DNA of 64,000 nucleotides from Amycolatopsis mongoliensis (GCF_030285665.1 NZ_CP127295.1:5146001-5210000), one strand, 5' to 3'; shown: positions 47,591-56,990, counted from the first letter of the stretch. Numbers and translations are program-made. The notes: generated by a model not told the origin, from the sequence alone.

Positions 47591-48682
47591 ATGTCCGTCA
47601 AGGTCGTGTCCCCCACGGATTCCGGGCAGCCGCAGCTGCCCATGTCGCTGCGCCCGCCGGTCACCCCGGCAGCGGCGGGCACGCACCACGGCCGCCCCCG
47701 GCGAACCCGCCCGACGCCCGACGCCGAGGCCCGGCCGCGCCCATCGGCGGTGGCCGACCCGGGCCAGCCCGAGCTGCCGATGTCGCTGCGCCCGCAGGTC
47801 GCCGAGGTGGATGGCGGTCGGCCCGAGCTGCCCACCTCAGTGCGCCGGCCCGCCGCCGGTGCGGACAGCGGTCAGGCCGAGCTGCCCACTTCTTCGCACC
47901 CGAAGGCCGCCGATGCGGATCGCGGTCGGTCTGAGCCGCCGGCCCCGCTGCGGCTGCCTGCCGCCCATGCTGATGGCGGTCAGCCCGAGCCGTCCGCCTC
48001 GCTGCGTCGGCCGACCGCCGGTGCGGAGCTCGAGCACTCGTCAGTGCCGGCGGCAGAGTCGGGGCAGCCTGAGCCGCCCACCGCGGACGCGGTGGACTCC
48101 GAGCCGACCCCGCGCCCCGAATCTCTGCGCCTGCCCGCCGCCGTTGTGGTGTCCGAGCCGCCTGCCGCCGAACGCGGTCAGTCCGAGCTGCCGATGTCGC
48201 TGCGGCCGCCCGCCGCCGCCGTGGCGGCCGAGCCGGCCGCCGCTGACCACCGGCAGTCCGAGCTGCCCATGTCCCTGCGTCCGCCCGCCCCTCCCGTCGC
48301 CGCCGGGCTGCTCGCCCAAGCCCGGCGCGGGCTCGCCGAGGCCGAGCGGGAAACCGCTCCCGCCGAGCGGTTCATCGGCGCCTACCTCGCGGCACTGCGC
48401 GGCGCCGCCGCCGTGCTCGCCGCCCGGGGGCGGCCGCACCGGGGCCGCGCGCGTCCGGCCAGCACGTGGGTGCTGCTCGACTCCGTCGCCCCCGAACTGC
48501 GGGAGTGGTCTGCCTTCTTCGCGAGCAACTCGGCCGCGCGGGCCGCTGCGCAGGCCGGGATCACCGGCAAGGTCACCGCGGAGTCGGCCACCGAGCTGGT
48601 GCGCGCCGCCACGCCGTTCCTCGAGCTGGTCCGCCGCCTGGTGCACGGCCTCCCGATCACCGGGGAAGCCCATGTCGCGTGA
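47591..48682 (+). CDS. SAV_6107-type HEPN domain protein with N-terminal repeats
   Basis: The 363-residue product has two parts. Residues 1-240 are low-complexity, Pro/Ala-rich and carry about nine copies of a motif like GQPELPMSLRPP; five of them (58-147) repeat every 18 residues exactly. Residues 240-363 are a helical domain (ERFIGAYLAALRGAAAVLAA, then STWVLLDSVAPELREW) like the actinobacterial SAV_6107 HEPN family. The RNase-type RxxxxxH motif is not clear. ATG 47591 follows GGAGGAGGG; longer frames upstream overlap the LexA box. SOS control suggests a role in DNA damage responses. The next gene overlaps its end by 11 bases. Confidence 0.82.
   Translation: MSVKVVSPTDSGQPQLPMSLRPPVTPAAAGTHHGRPRRTRPTPDAEARPRPSAVADPGQPELPMSLRPQVAEVDGGRPELPTSVRRPAAGADSGQAELPTSSHPKAADADRGRSEPPAPLRLPAAHADGGQPEPSASLRRPTAGAELEHSSVPAAESGQPEPPTADAVDSEPTPRPESLRLPAAVVVSEPPAAERGQSELPMSLRPPAAAVAAEPAAADHRQSELPMSLRPPAPPVAAGLLAQARRGLAEAERETAPAERFIGAYLAALRGAAAVLAARGRPHRGRARPASTWVLLDSVAPELREWSAFFASNSAARAAAQAGITGKVTAESATELVRAATPFLELVRRLVHGLPITGEAHVA
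47762..48031 (+). repeat. Five 54-bp tandem coding repeats
   Basis: Codons 58-147 of the HEPN gene consist of five 18-codon units beginning GQPELP, GRPELP, GQAELP, GRSEPP and GQPEPS. The exact period at protein level implies 54-bp DNA duplication with later divergence. Confidence 0.8.
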
Positions 48683-49442
48683 GCACGGCCCGGTCGACCA
48701 AGGGCGGCTGCTCACGGCGTTGGGGATCGAAGGCCGGGTACTGGCCGAGGCCGTCCACGCGGCGCCCGCCGAGGCGCCGGTGCCCGCCTGCCCGGGCTGG
48801 TCGCTCGGCGAGGTGGCCCGGCACGTCGGGAGCCTCTACCGGATGGTCCGGCGCCGGCTGGCCGACGGCCGCAACCCCGAAGACTGGCAGCGCGACCCCG
48901 GGCCGGGCCAGAGCCTGGCGGCTTACCTGGAGACCGGCCTGGCCGAGCTGCTCGACGAGCTGGCCGCGCACGACCCGGAGGAACGCGCCGACACGTGGTG
49001 GCCGGCGGACCCGACGTACGGGTTCTGGCGGCGGCGGATGCTGCACGAGACCCTGGTCCACCGCGTCGACGTCGAGCAGGCCGCGGGCGCGGAGCAGCGA
49101 GGCATCGCCGAGGACCTGGCGATCGACGGCATCGACGAGGCGCTGACCCTCTGGTTCGGGCAGAAGCTGCCGATGCTGGGGCTGACCGGCACGAAGGCGG
49201 GCTCGGTCGGCGTGCGCGTCGGCGCGCACAGCTGGATCGCGCGGGCCGGGCCCGAGGCGACGGAGGCCTGGCGCTGTTCGGCCGAGGAGGCCGAGGCCGC
49301 GGACGACGTCGTCACGGCCGCCGAACCCGGGCGGATCTACCTGTGGTTGTGGGGCCGGGCGTCCCTGACCTCGGTGACCGTGCGGGGCGTGCACGACCAG
49401 GCGGCCCAGCTCTGGGCGCTGCTGCGGCTCGCGACCCGATGA
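48672..49442 (+). CDS. Mycothiol-dependent maleylpyruvate isomerase-type (MDMPI) protein
   Basis: The 256-residue product has an N-terminal DinB-like four-helix bundle (VPACPGWSLGEVARHVGSLY with a metal-binding His, and later MLHETLVHRVDVEQAAG) and a C-terminal SCP2-like part ending LWLWGRASLTSVTVRG. This is the TIGR03083 architecture, where members use mycothiol and a metal. The substrate is unknown. ATG 48672 overlaps the HEPN stop, so it is probably induced with it under LexA. Confidence 0.88.
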   Translation: MSREHGPVDQGRLLTALGIEGRVLAEAVHAAPAEAPVPACPGWSLGEVARHVGSLYRMVRRRLADGRNPEDWQRDPGPGQSLAAYLETGLAELLDELAAHDPEERADTWWPADPTYGFWRRRMLHETLVHRVDVEQAAGAEQRGIAEDLAIDGIDEALTLWFGQKLPMLGLTGTKAGSVGVRVGAHSWIARAGPEATEAWRCSAEEAEAADDVVTAAEPGRIYLWLWGRASLTSVTVRGVHDQAAQLWALLRLATR

Positions 49443-49502
49443 ACTCCGGCCGGTGGGGAAGCCGAACCGGAACTGTCGGGGGTGGCGGCTAGCCTGCGGC
49501 GC

Positions 49503-50234
49503 ATGAACACGCGCCTGGTGAACCTGGTGATCGACGCGGCGCGGCCGAGGGTCCTGGCGGACTTCTGGGCCGCGCTGCTCGGCTGGCGCGTCGCGGTCGA
49601 AGAGCCGGACGAGGTCGACGTGCGCGCCCCGGAGACCGACGGCTGGGACCTGGATCTCGTTTTCGTGCCGGTGCCCGAGCCCAAGGAGGTGAAGAACCGG
49701 ATCCACCTGGACCTGGCGAGCACGACGCTCGCGCACCAGGAGGAACTGGTGGCGCGCGCCTTGGAGCTCGGTGGCCACCGGGTCGACCTCGGGCAGGGCG
49801 AGGTGCCATGGGTCGTGCTGGCGGACCCGGAGGGCAACGAGTTCTGCGTCCTCGAGCCCCGCGACCGGTACGCGCGCACGGGCGCGGTGGCCTCGATCGT
49901 CGTCGACGCCCACGACCCGGAGCGCATGGCGGAGTTCTGGGCGCGGATCACGGGCCGTCCGGTCGGCGCCCGCGAGGGCGACGTCCTGGTGGGGCTGCGC
50001 GCGCCGTCGGGCCGCGGGCCGTGGCTGGAGTTCCTCCGCAACGACGACGTCAAGCGGGTCAAGAACCGGGTGCACCTCGATGTCGCGCCGCCGTCGGGTG
50101 CCGATCACGTGGAGGCGGTGTCGGAGGTCGTGGCGGCGGGTGCGGCGCCCGCGGACCTCGGCGGGCCGGACCTGCCGTGGCGGGTGCTGATGGACCCGGA
50201 GGGCAACGAGTTCTGCGTGCTGACCCCGCGCTGA
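49503..50234 (+). CDS. Two-domain VOC (glyoxalase-like) protein
   Basis: The 243-residue product consists of two glyoxalase/bleomycin-resistance domains (about 1-118 and 124-243), each ending in DPEGNEFCVL. Members bind metals or ligands such as toxins; the function here is unknown. ATG 49503 is seven bases after TAGCCT (49490-49495), so the mRNA is probably leaderless and separate from the preceding gene. It resembles actinobacterial VOC family proteins of unknown substrate. Confidence 0.88.
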   Translation: MNTRLVNLVIDAARPRVLADFWAALLGWRVAVEEPDEVDVRAPETDGWDLDLVFVPVPEPKEVKNRIHLDLASTTLAHQEELVARALELGGHRVDLGQGEVPWVVLADPEGNEFCVLEPRDRYARTGAVASIVVDAHDPERMAEFWARITGRPVGAREGDVLVGLRAPSGRGPWLEFLRNDDVKRVKNRVHLDVAPPSGADHVEAVSEVVAAGAAPADLGGPDLPWRVLMDPEGNEFCVLTPR

Positions 50235-50361
50235 CCTGCAGGTGGGGCGCCGAGCTCGGTCGGCACGCGCGTTTCGGCCGGGTTGCCGAGCCGCGGGAAC
50301 GCTGATCTGCGCGAAACACCCGCGTACTGGGACGGCAACAAGCGCGGGGGACCGTGGGGGC

Positions 50362-51441
50362 ATGGAGACCTCCAGAGCGTTGCCCCAGCTCGGCCCGGCG
50401 GGCGCCGTCGAGGTGACGGACGCGCCGTCGGCGTGGCGGGTGCGGATCCGGATGCACGACCACCCCGGCACCCTGGCCCGCATCGCGATCCGGCTCGCCG
50501 ACCTCGAGTGCAACATCCTCGGCCTGAGCGTGCTGCCCGTGCCCGGCGGTGTGCTCGACGAAATCGTCCTGCGCCCGGCGACCGGCCTGCCCCGGCGGCA
50601 CCTGGCCGACGCGATCCGCGCCGAGGGCTGCGAGTGCACGGCGATCATCGACGCCGACGTCCACGAGCTGGTCGACCCGTCGTCCTCGACGATGCTCGCC
50701 GCGCGCCGGGCGATCGACGACCCGGCGCGTCTCGCCGAGGTGCTGAAGGACGTGCTGGCCGCGGACGTGGTCACGCGTGTCCCGGCGGCCGAGGCGAACC
50801 CCGCCCGCACCGAGAGCGGCCACCGGGCGGTGTTCGGGCTGGACGGCGGGGAGGCGCTGGTGGCGCGGCGCCAGTGGGCACCGTTCGTGCAGCTGGAACT
50901 CACCCGCGCCGAAGCGCTGGTGACGCTGCTGGCCGCGGCCGCCCGGAACGTCGCGGGCCCGGTGGTGCTGAACCGCCCGGACGGCGCGGCGATCGTCCTG
51001 CGCAAGGGCATCCCCGCCGACGCCGAAGCGGTGTCCGGACTGCACCGCCGCTGCTCGACCACGACGCTCTTCCGGCGCTACCACACGGGAGTCCGGACGG
51101 TTCCGCGCCGCTGGCTGCACCGGCTGCTGGTGCCACCCCGCGGCACGAGCGTGCTCGCGGTCTTCGGCCGCGAGGTGATCGGCCTGGCCCAGCTGATCCC
51201 GTCCGCGGCGGGCGGTGCCGAGATCTCCCTGCTGGTGGAGGACGACTGGCAGCGCCAGGGCATCGGCACGGCCCTGCTGGCCAGGGTGGCGGTGCTCGCG
51301 GAGGCCGGGGGCATCACGGAGCTGCGAGCGGATTGCCTTCCCGGCGACGAGGTGCTGGCCCGCACAGCAGCCCGAGCGGGTCTGCGCACGGAACGCCCCA
51401 CCGAGGACGGCACTCAGCTGCGGATGTTCCTGCCGGCCTGA
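50362..51441 (+). CDS. ACT domain - GNAT acetyltransferase fusion
   Basis: The 359-residue product has an ACT domain at about 22-95 (VRIRMHDHPGTLARIAIRLA, then LECNILGLSVLPV), a linker domain, and a GNAT domain from about 215 (IVLRKGIPADAEAVSGLHRR and DDWQRQGIGTALLARVAVLA). ACT domains bind amino acids, so this may be an acetyltransferase gated by an amino acid, like actinobacterial protein lysine acetyltransferases with regulatory domains. The target is unknown. The gene stands alone with a GGGGG tract before ATG 50362. Confidence 0.85.
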   Translation: METSRALPQLGPAGAVEVTDAPSAWRVRIRMHDHPGTLARIAIRLADLECNILGLSVLPVPGGVLDEIVLRPATGLPRRHLADAIRAEGCECTAIIDADVHELVDPSSSTMLAARRAIDDPARLAEVLKDVLAADVVTRVPAAEANPARTESGHRAVFGLDGGEALVARRQWAPFVQLELTRAEALVTLLAAAARNVAGPVVLNRPDGAAIVLRKGIPADAEAVSGLHRRCSTTTLFRRYHTGVRTVPRRWLHRLLVPPRGTSVLAVFGREVIGLAQLIPSAAGGAEISLLVEDDWQRQGIGTALLARVAVLAEAGGITELRADCLPGDEVLARTAARAGLRTERPTEDGTQLRMFLPA

Positions 51442-51459
51442 GCGACGACGGCCCGGGAC

Positions 51460-51630
51460 GGTGGCCGGGTGCGGTGACGGCCGAGGTGATCGCGTTGTCG
51501 GTGGCCGGGTGCGGTGACGGCCGAGGTGGTCGCGTTGTCGGTGGCCGGGTGCGGTGACGGCCCGAAGTAGTTGCGCTGTCGGTGGCTGGGTGCAGTGACG
51601 CCTGAGGTGGTTGCGCTGTCGGCGGCCGGT
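51460..51630. repeat. 40-bp tandem repeat in a 346-bp intergenic region
   Basis: Four head-to-tail units (51460-51499, 51500-51539, 51540-51580, 51581-51620) and the start of a fifth begin GGTGGCCGGGTGCGGTGACG. Units 1 and 2 differ at one base; units 3 and 4 are more diverged, so the array is probably still active toward its 5' end. No ORF, promoter or clear terminator is seen in the remaining 51631-51787. Confidence 0.85.
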
Positions 51631-51787
51631 TGCTGCCCGCCCGAGCCCGATCGCCGGGTGATGCTCGGGGCGGCTGATGCTGCCTGCGCCCGCGATGCCG
51701 GCGGCTTGCCGTCGGCCGCCCGCGGCAACGACTGCCGCGGGTACTTCGCCCGAGCCGGGCTCAGCCCTTACTGCCCGCCTCGGCTGG

Positions 51788-52288
51788 TCAGCGCTTCCAG
51801 AACCAGTCCTTGTCGCGCGCTGCGCGCAGGGCCGTCTTCTTGCGCTCGGGGGTGAGGCGGTCCAGGTACAGCACGCCGTCGAGGTGGTCGGTTTCGTGCT
51901 GGAGGCACTGGGCCAGCACGTCCTCGCCTTCGACCTCGATCGGCTCGTTGCGGATGTCGACGCCTCGGACCTTCGCGTGCTTCGCCCGCTTCGTGGGAAA
52001 CCACAGCTCCGGCACCGACAGGCAGCCCTCGTCGATCTCGTGCGTCTCCTCGGACAGCTCGACGATCTCCGGGTTGACCACGTACCCGGTGAGCCCGGCG
52101 ACGTCGTAGCTGAAGATGCGCAGCCCGACCCCGATCTGCGGCGCGGCCAGCCCGGCGCGCCCCGCCGGCTTCACCGAGTCGACCAGGTCCCGCACGAGCG
52201 TCTCGAGCTTCTCGTCGAACACGGTGACCGGGTCGCAGACGGACTTGAGGATCGGGTCCCCGAAATAGCGCAGTTCGCGCATGGCCAT
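51788..52288 (-). CDS. def: Peptide deformylase
   Basis: The 166-residue metalloenzyme removes the formyl group from new proteins. The three signature motifs are AGLAAPQIG (45-53), EGCLS (87-91, Cys89) and HETDH (131-135, His131 and His135). Motif 1 has Arg-Ala in place of the more usual Gly-x before GLAAPQ (GRAGLAAPQ), a common actinobacterial variant. AAGGAT lies before ATG 52288. As there may be other def copies in the genome, essentiality is not implied. Confidence 0.95.
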   Translation of the reverse strand: MAMRELRYFGDPILKSVCDPVTVFDEKLETLVRDLVDSVKPAGRAGLAAPQIGVGLRIFSYDVAGLTGYVVNPEIVELSEETHEIDEGCLSVPELWFPTKRAKHAKVRGVDIRNEPIEVEGEDVLAQCLQHETDHLDGVLYLDRLTPERKKTALRAARDKDWFWKR

Positions 52289-52325
52289 GAGCAGAACATC
52301 CTTCGTGCGGTGTCGGACTGGCAGC

Positions 52326-55300
52326 TTAGGCCCGGAGGCGCAGTCCTGAGGGTGTGGCCCGGAAACCCGCCTCCCGAAGGACCTCGGCCAGCTCTGACGT
52401 CAGGGCCTGCTCCCCGTCCGCGCGCTGGACCGCCAGCTGACCCAGCCAGCCCTCCCGGACCGCCGCCGACAGCGCCTGCGCCGCGTCCGACAGGTGCTGC
52501 CGATCCTCGGTGAAGCTCAGCAGGGACCGGCCTCCTCGCTCGACGTACAGCGCCGGAACTCCGTCCACCAGCACCGCCAGGGCACCGGCCTTGCGGGCCG
52601 GACGGTGCTTCGTGTCGCCCGTCGCGGCCGGCCAGGGGAGCGCCGCGCCGTACGGCTGGGCCGGGTCCGCCGCCGCCAGCACCACCGCGCGACCGGGCGC
52701 CGGGCGGCCCGGGCCCGACAGCGCGCGCAGCCGGTCCACCGCGCCCTTCGCCGCGAACTGGGCCGCGCCCAGTCCTTCGACGACGTAGCCGCGGATCACC
52801 TGGCCGGTGTCCTCCATGCCGCGGAGCACCTTGTAGATCCCCGAGAACCCGCCGGTGACGCGCTCAGTGTCGAGCGCGCCGCGGGTCAGGACGCCGTGGC
52901 GTTCCAGGAACGCTTCCGTCCGCGCGTGGGCGCGCCGGGTCGCGTCGGTTTCGCGGGCCGGCGTCAGCGCCCAGCGGCCGGCGACCGTCGGTGGCCCCGA
53001 CCGCGACGGCATCTGCGGCCGCCCGGCCCGCAACCGCGCGTACCGGCCGCGGGGTGCTTGGCGCCGCGGTTTGTGCGCACCGTGCCCGGCCACCTGGGCC
53101 CGCAACGGTCCCAGCGTGTCGCCCGTGACCAGCCCGGCCCACACCAGGTCCCACAGCGCGGAGACGACTTCGGCGTCGTTCGGTGCCTTGTCCACCAGCA
53201 CGGTCGCACGGTCCACCAGCTGGCGGAAGAACAGCGCGCCACCCTCCAAAGTGGACACGATCGCGTCGTGCAGCGGACCGGTCGGGATGTCTTCGACGAC
53301 CTCGGGCAGCAGCAGGTCGGCGACGTCCGTGGGAGCGAGGGCGATCCAGCCGTCCCCGCCGGACAGTGCGCCGCAGCCCGCCCACGTGACCTCGCCCGCG
53401 GTCGTCAGCTCGTCCAGCAACGCGGGGGAGTAGCCCGGCAGCCTGCCGGGCAGGATCAGCGACTCCACCGCGCTCGCCGGCAACGGTGCCCCGGCGAGCT
53501 GCTCGACCACCGACAGGACGTCGTCCGCCGTCGGTGCCGCCCGGACGCGGCCGCCGAACCCGTGCCACGACGGCAGGAACCGGCCCAGCGCCGCCGGTTC
53601 GACCGGCTCCACCTCGGCCCGCAGCTTCGCCAGCGACGCCCGCCGCAGCCGCCGCAGCACCGCGGAATCGCAGTACTCGACGCCTACGCCGTGGGTGTCC
53701 GGATGCCCGACGGGGCTCAGCTCGCCGCGCACCAGGCGGCCTTCCCCGGTCATCCGGTCGAGGACGCCGGTGACGACCGCCGTGCCCAGCCCGAACCGGG
53801 CCGCCGCGGTCGCCGCGGCGAACGGCCCGCGGCTGCGGGCGTAGCGCGACAGCAGGTCGCCGAGCGGGTCCGCGACCGGTTCGGTGAACGCTTCGGGCAC
53901 GCCCACCGGCAGCGCGGTGCCCAGCGCGTCCCGGACCCGGCCGGCGTCCTCGATCGCCAGGAACCGTTCCGTGCCGCCGATCCGCACCCGGATCGCCCGC
54001 CGCGCCGCCTCCAGTTCGGTGAGCCACTCCGCCCGGATCCCGCGCTCGGCCGCCTCCGCGACCGTCAGGTCGCCGAGGAACCGCAACAGGTCGGCGGCGT
54101 CCTCGGCCGAGCGCGCGTGCCGGTCGGGTTCGAGCCGCTGCAGCGAGCGTTCGACCTCGCGCACGGCTTCCGGGTCGAGCAGTTCGCGGATCGCCTCGGT
54201 GCCCAGGAGCTCGGCCAGCAGTGCCGAGTCCAGCGACAGCGCCGCCGCCCGCCGCTCGGCCAGTGGCGCGTCGGTCTCGTACAGGAACATCCCGACGTAG
54301 CCGAAGAGCAGGCTGCGCGCGAACGGCGACGCCGCCGGGGTCTCGACCTCCACCAGCCGGACCTTGCGGGCCCGGACGTCGGCCATCAGTTCGCGCAGCC
54401 CGGACACGTCGTAGACGTCCTGCAGGACCTCCCGCATCGCCTCCAGCACGACGGGGAACCGCTCGTACTTCGACGCGACCGACAGCAGCTGCGACGCGCG
54501 CTGTCGTTGCTGCCACAGGGGGGTGCGGCGCCGCGGGTCCCGCCGCGGCAACAGCAGCGACCGTGCCGCGCATTCCCGGAACCGTGCCGCGAACACGGCC
54601 GAGCCGCCGACCTCCGCGACGATCAGCTGCTCGACCTCCTCGGGATCGAGCAGGATGTCGTCCGCGCCGATCGTGACGTCGGCGCCCTCGGCGTCGAGCG
54701 CGTCCGGCAGGCGCAGCACGATGCCGTCGTCGGAGTGCGCGACCTGCGCGTCGACCCCGCGGTTTTCGCGCAGCCGCGCGGCGATGGCCAGCGCCCACGG
54801 CGCGTTCACCTGCGCGCCGAACGGCGAGTGCACGATGATCCGCCAGTCGCCCAGCTCGTCGCGGTAGCGCTCCAGCAGGATCGTCCGGTCGTTCGGCACG
54901 TGCCGGGTGGCGGACTTCTGTTCGTTCAGGTAGGCCAGCAGGTTGTCGCACGCCCGCTCGTCCAGCCCCGCCGCCGAGGCTCGTGCCCGCGCCTTCTCGT
55001 CGTCCGATGTGGACAGTTCACGGACGAACTTCCCCAGCGCCCGGCCGAGTTCCAGCGGACGGCCCGGCGCGTCGCCCTTCCAGAACGGCATCCGCGCCGG
55101 TTCGCCGGGCGCGGGCACCACGATGACCCGGTCGTGCGTGATGTCGGTGATCCGCCACGACGAAGTGCCGAGCAGGATGGTGTCGCCGACGCGCGACTCG
55201 TAGACCATCTCCTCGTCGAACTCGCCGACGCGGGAACCGGGCTTGTCGTCCCCGCCCGGCGTCATCACGGTGAACAGGCCGCGGTCGGGGATGGTGCCGC

Positions 55301-56990
55301 CGGACGTGACGGCCAGCCGCTGCGAGCCGGGCCGCCCGCGCAGCTCACCGCTGATGCGGTCCCAGGTGATCCGGGCCCGCAGCTCGCCGAACTCCTCGCT
55401 CGGGTACCGGCCCGCGAGCATGTCGAGCACCGCGTGCAGCGCGTCGTCCGGCAGGGACGCGAACGGCGCCGCCCGCCGCACCAGCGTCGCGAGGTCCGGC
55501 ACCGTCCACGGCTCCAGCGCCACCATCGCGACCACGTGCTGCGCCAGGACGTCCAGGGGGTTGCGCGGGTAGCGGACCGCTTCGATCGCGCCGCTCGCCA
55601 TCCGTTCGGCGACCACCGCGCAGGAGACGAGGTCACCGCGGAACTTGGGGAACATCACGCCGGACGACACCGCGCCGACCTGGTGCCCGGCCCGGCCGAC
55701 GCGCTGCAGCCCGGACGCCACCGTCGGCGGCGCCTCGATCTGCACCACCAGGTCGACCGCGCCCATGTCGATGCCCAGCTCCAGCGACGACGTCGCCACC
55801 ACGCACGGCAGCTGCCCGGACTTGAGGTCCTCCTCGACGTGCGTGCGCTGCTCCCGTGACATCGACCCGTGGTGCGCCCGGGCGATCACCGGCGGCGCGC
55901 CGGTGCTCACCCCGGACTGCCCGACGGCCTCGGCCGGGAACGTGTCGGCGGGCGTGAGCTCGGTCTGCTCGGCGGCCAGCTCGTTCAGCCTGGCGGTCAT
56001 CCGCTCGGTGAGCCGGCGCGAGTTGGCGAACACGATGGTCGAGCGGTGCTCGCGGATCAGGCTCAGCACCCGCTCCTCGACCGCCGGCCAGATCGACGGC
56101 CGCTGCACCGGGTTGCCGGCGATCTCCTCCAGCGTGCCCAGGCCACCCGGCGCGATGTCACCGGGCGGGAACGCCTCGGTCAGCGACTCCAGTTCGTCGA
56201 GCGGGCTCGGTGCCGGCCCGCTGCGCGGAGCGTCGAGGTTGCTCATGTCCTCCACCGGCACCTCGACCCGCACCTCGATGGTCTTCGCCAGCTTCGGCTG
56301 GACCACCCGCACCGGACGGCCGCCGGCCAGGAACGCGCTCACCTCGTCGACCGGGCGGACCGTCGCCGACAGGCCGATCCGCTGCGCGGGCTTCGGCAGC
56401 AGCGAGTCCAGCCGCTCCAGCGACAGCGCGAGGTGCGCGCCGCGCTTGCCGCCGGCGACCGCGTGCACCTCGTCGACGATCACGGTCTCGACGCCGCGCA
56501 GCGACTCCCGCGCCGACGACGTGAGGATCAGGAACAGCGACTCCGGCGTGGTCACCAGCACGTCCGGCGGGGTCTTGCCGAACGAGCGGCGCTCGGCCGC
56601 GGTGGTGTCGCCGGTGCGCATGCCGACCTCGATCCCGGGCACCGGCAGCCCGAGCCGCCGCGAGGCCTGCGAGATGCCGGCCAGTGGTGCGCGCAGGTTC
56701 CGCTGGACGTCGACGGCGAGCGCCTTCAGCGGGGAGACGTAGAGGATCCGGCAGCGTTTCGTGGCCTCGGCCGGCGGTGGCTCCACCGAAAGCCGGTCCA
56801 GCGCCCAGAGGAATGCGGACAGCGTCTTGCCGGACCCGGTCGGCGCGACGACGAGGGCGTGCTCGCCCGCGTGCGCCGCCCGCCAGGCTCCCTCCTGCGC
56901 CGCGGTGGGCGCGGCGAAGGCCCCCGCGAACCAGTCCCGGGTCGCGGGGGAGAAGAGGTCGAGCACGTCAGCTGCCACGTCGTCCATCAT
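52326..56990 (-). CDS. lhr: Lhr-type large DEAD/H helicase
   Basis: The protein has about 1554 residues, a superfamily 2 DNA helicase of the long bacterial Lhr kind. Walker A is APTGSGKT (49-56), the Walker B box is VDEVH (172-176), and helicase motif VI is in GLQRVGRAGHQVG. The large C-terminal part (Lhr-CTD, winged-helix) ends with ERGGRSLLSF. Mycobacterial Lhr is induced by DNA damage and acts with DNA glycosylases. No glycosylase is adjacent here. ATG 56990, 56987 or GTG 57002 could start it. The gene overlaps the deoR-type gene by about 23 bp and so may be read through from that operon. Confidence 0.95.
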   Translation of the reverse strand: MMDDVAADVLDLFSPATRDWFAGAFAAPTAAQEGAWRAAHAGEHALVVAPTGSGKTLSAFLWALDRLSVEPPPAEATKRCRILYVSPLKALAVDVQRNLRAPLAGISQASRRLGLPVPGIEVGMRTGDTTAAERRSFGKTPPDVLVTTPESLFLILTSSARESLRGVETVIVDEVHAVAGGKRGAHLALSLERLDSLLPKPAQRIGLSATVRPVDEVSAFLAGGRPVRVVQPKLAKTIEVRVEVPVEDMSNLDAPRSGPAPSPLDELESLTEAFPPGDIAPGGLGTLEEIAGNPVQRPSIWPAVEERVLSLIREHRSTIVFANSRRLTERMTARLNELAAEQTELTPADTFPAEAVGQSGVSTGAPPVIARAHHGSMSREQRTHVEEDLKSGQLPCVVATSSLELGIDMGAVDLVVQIEAPPTVASGLQRVGRAGHQVGAVSSGVMFPKFRGDLVSCAVVAERMASGAIEAVRYPRNPLDVLAQHVVAMVALEPWTVPDLATLVRRAAPFASLPDDALHAVLDMLAGRYPSEEFGELRARITWDRISGELRGRPGSQRLAVTSGGTIPDRGLFTVMTPGGDDKPGSRVGEFDEEMVYESRVGDTILLGTSSWRITDITHDRVIVVPAPGEPARMPFWKGDAPGRPLELGRALGKFVRELSTSDDEKARARASAAGLDERACDNLLAYLNEQKSATRHVPNDRTILLERYRDELGDWRIIVHSPFGAQVNAPWALAIAARLRENRGVDAQVAHSDDGIVLRLPDALDAEGADVTIGADDILLDPEEVEQLIVAEVGGSAVFAARFRECAARSLLLPRRDPRRRTPLWQQRQRASQLLSVASKYERFPVVLEAMREVLQDVYDVSGLRELMADVRARKVRLVEVETPAASPFARSLLFGYVGMFLYETDAPLAERRAAALSLDSALLAELLGTEAIRELLDPEAVREVERSLQRLEPDRHARSAEDAADLLRFLGDLTVAEAAERGIRAEWLTELEAARRAIRVRIGGTERFLAIEDAGRVRDALGTALPVGVPEAFTEPVADPLGDLLSRYARSRGPFAAATAAARFGLGTAVVTGVLDRMTGEGRLVRGELSPVGHPDTHGVGVEYCDSAVLRRLRRASLAKLRAEVEPVEPAALGRFLPSWHGFGGRVRAAPTADDVLSVVEQLAGAPLPASAVESLILPGRLPGYSPALLDELTTAGEVTWAGCGALSGGDGWIALAPTDVADLLLPEVVEDIPTGPLHDAIVSTLEGGALFFRQLVDRATVLVDKAPNDAEVVSALWDLVWAGLVTGDTLGPLRAQVAGHGAHKPRRQAPRGRYARLRAGRPQMPSRSGPPTVAGRWALTPARETDATRRAHARTEAFLERHGVLTRGALDTERVTGGFSGIYKVLRGMEDTGQVIRGYVVEGLGAAQFAAKGAVDRLRALSGPGRPAPGRAVVLAAADPAQPYGAALPWPAATGDTKHRPARKAGALAVLVDGVPALYVERGGRSLLSFTEDRQHLSDAAQALSAAVREGWLGQLAVQRADGEQALTSELAEVLREAGFRATPSGLRLRA

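Noticed and set aside
51460..51630. CRISPR array
   Set aside because: The units are contiguous without unique spacers and no cas genes are near; this is an ordinary tandem repeat.
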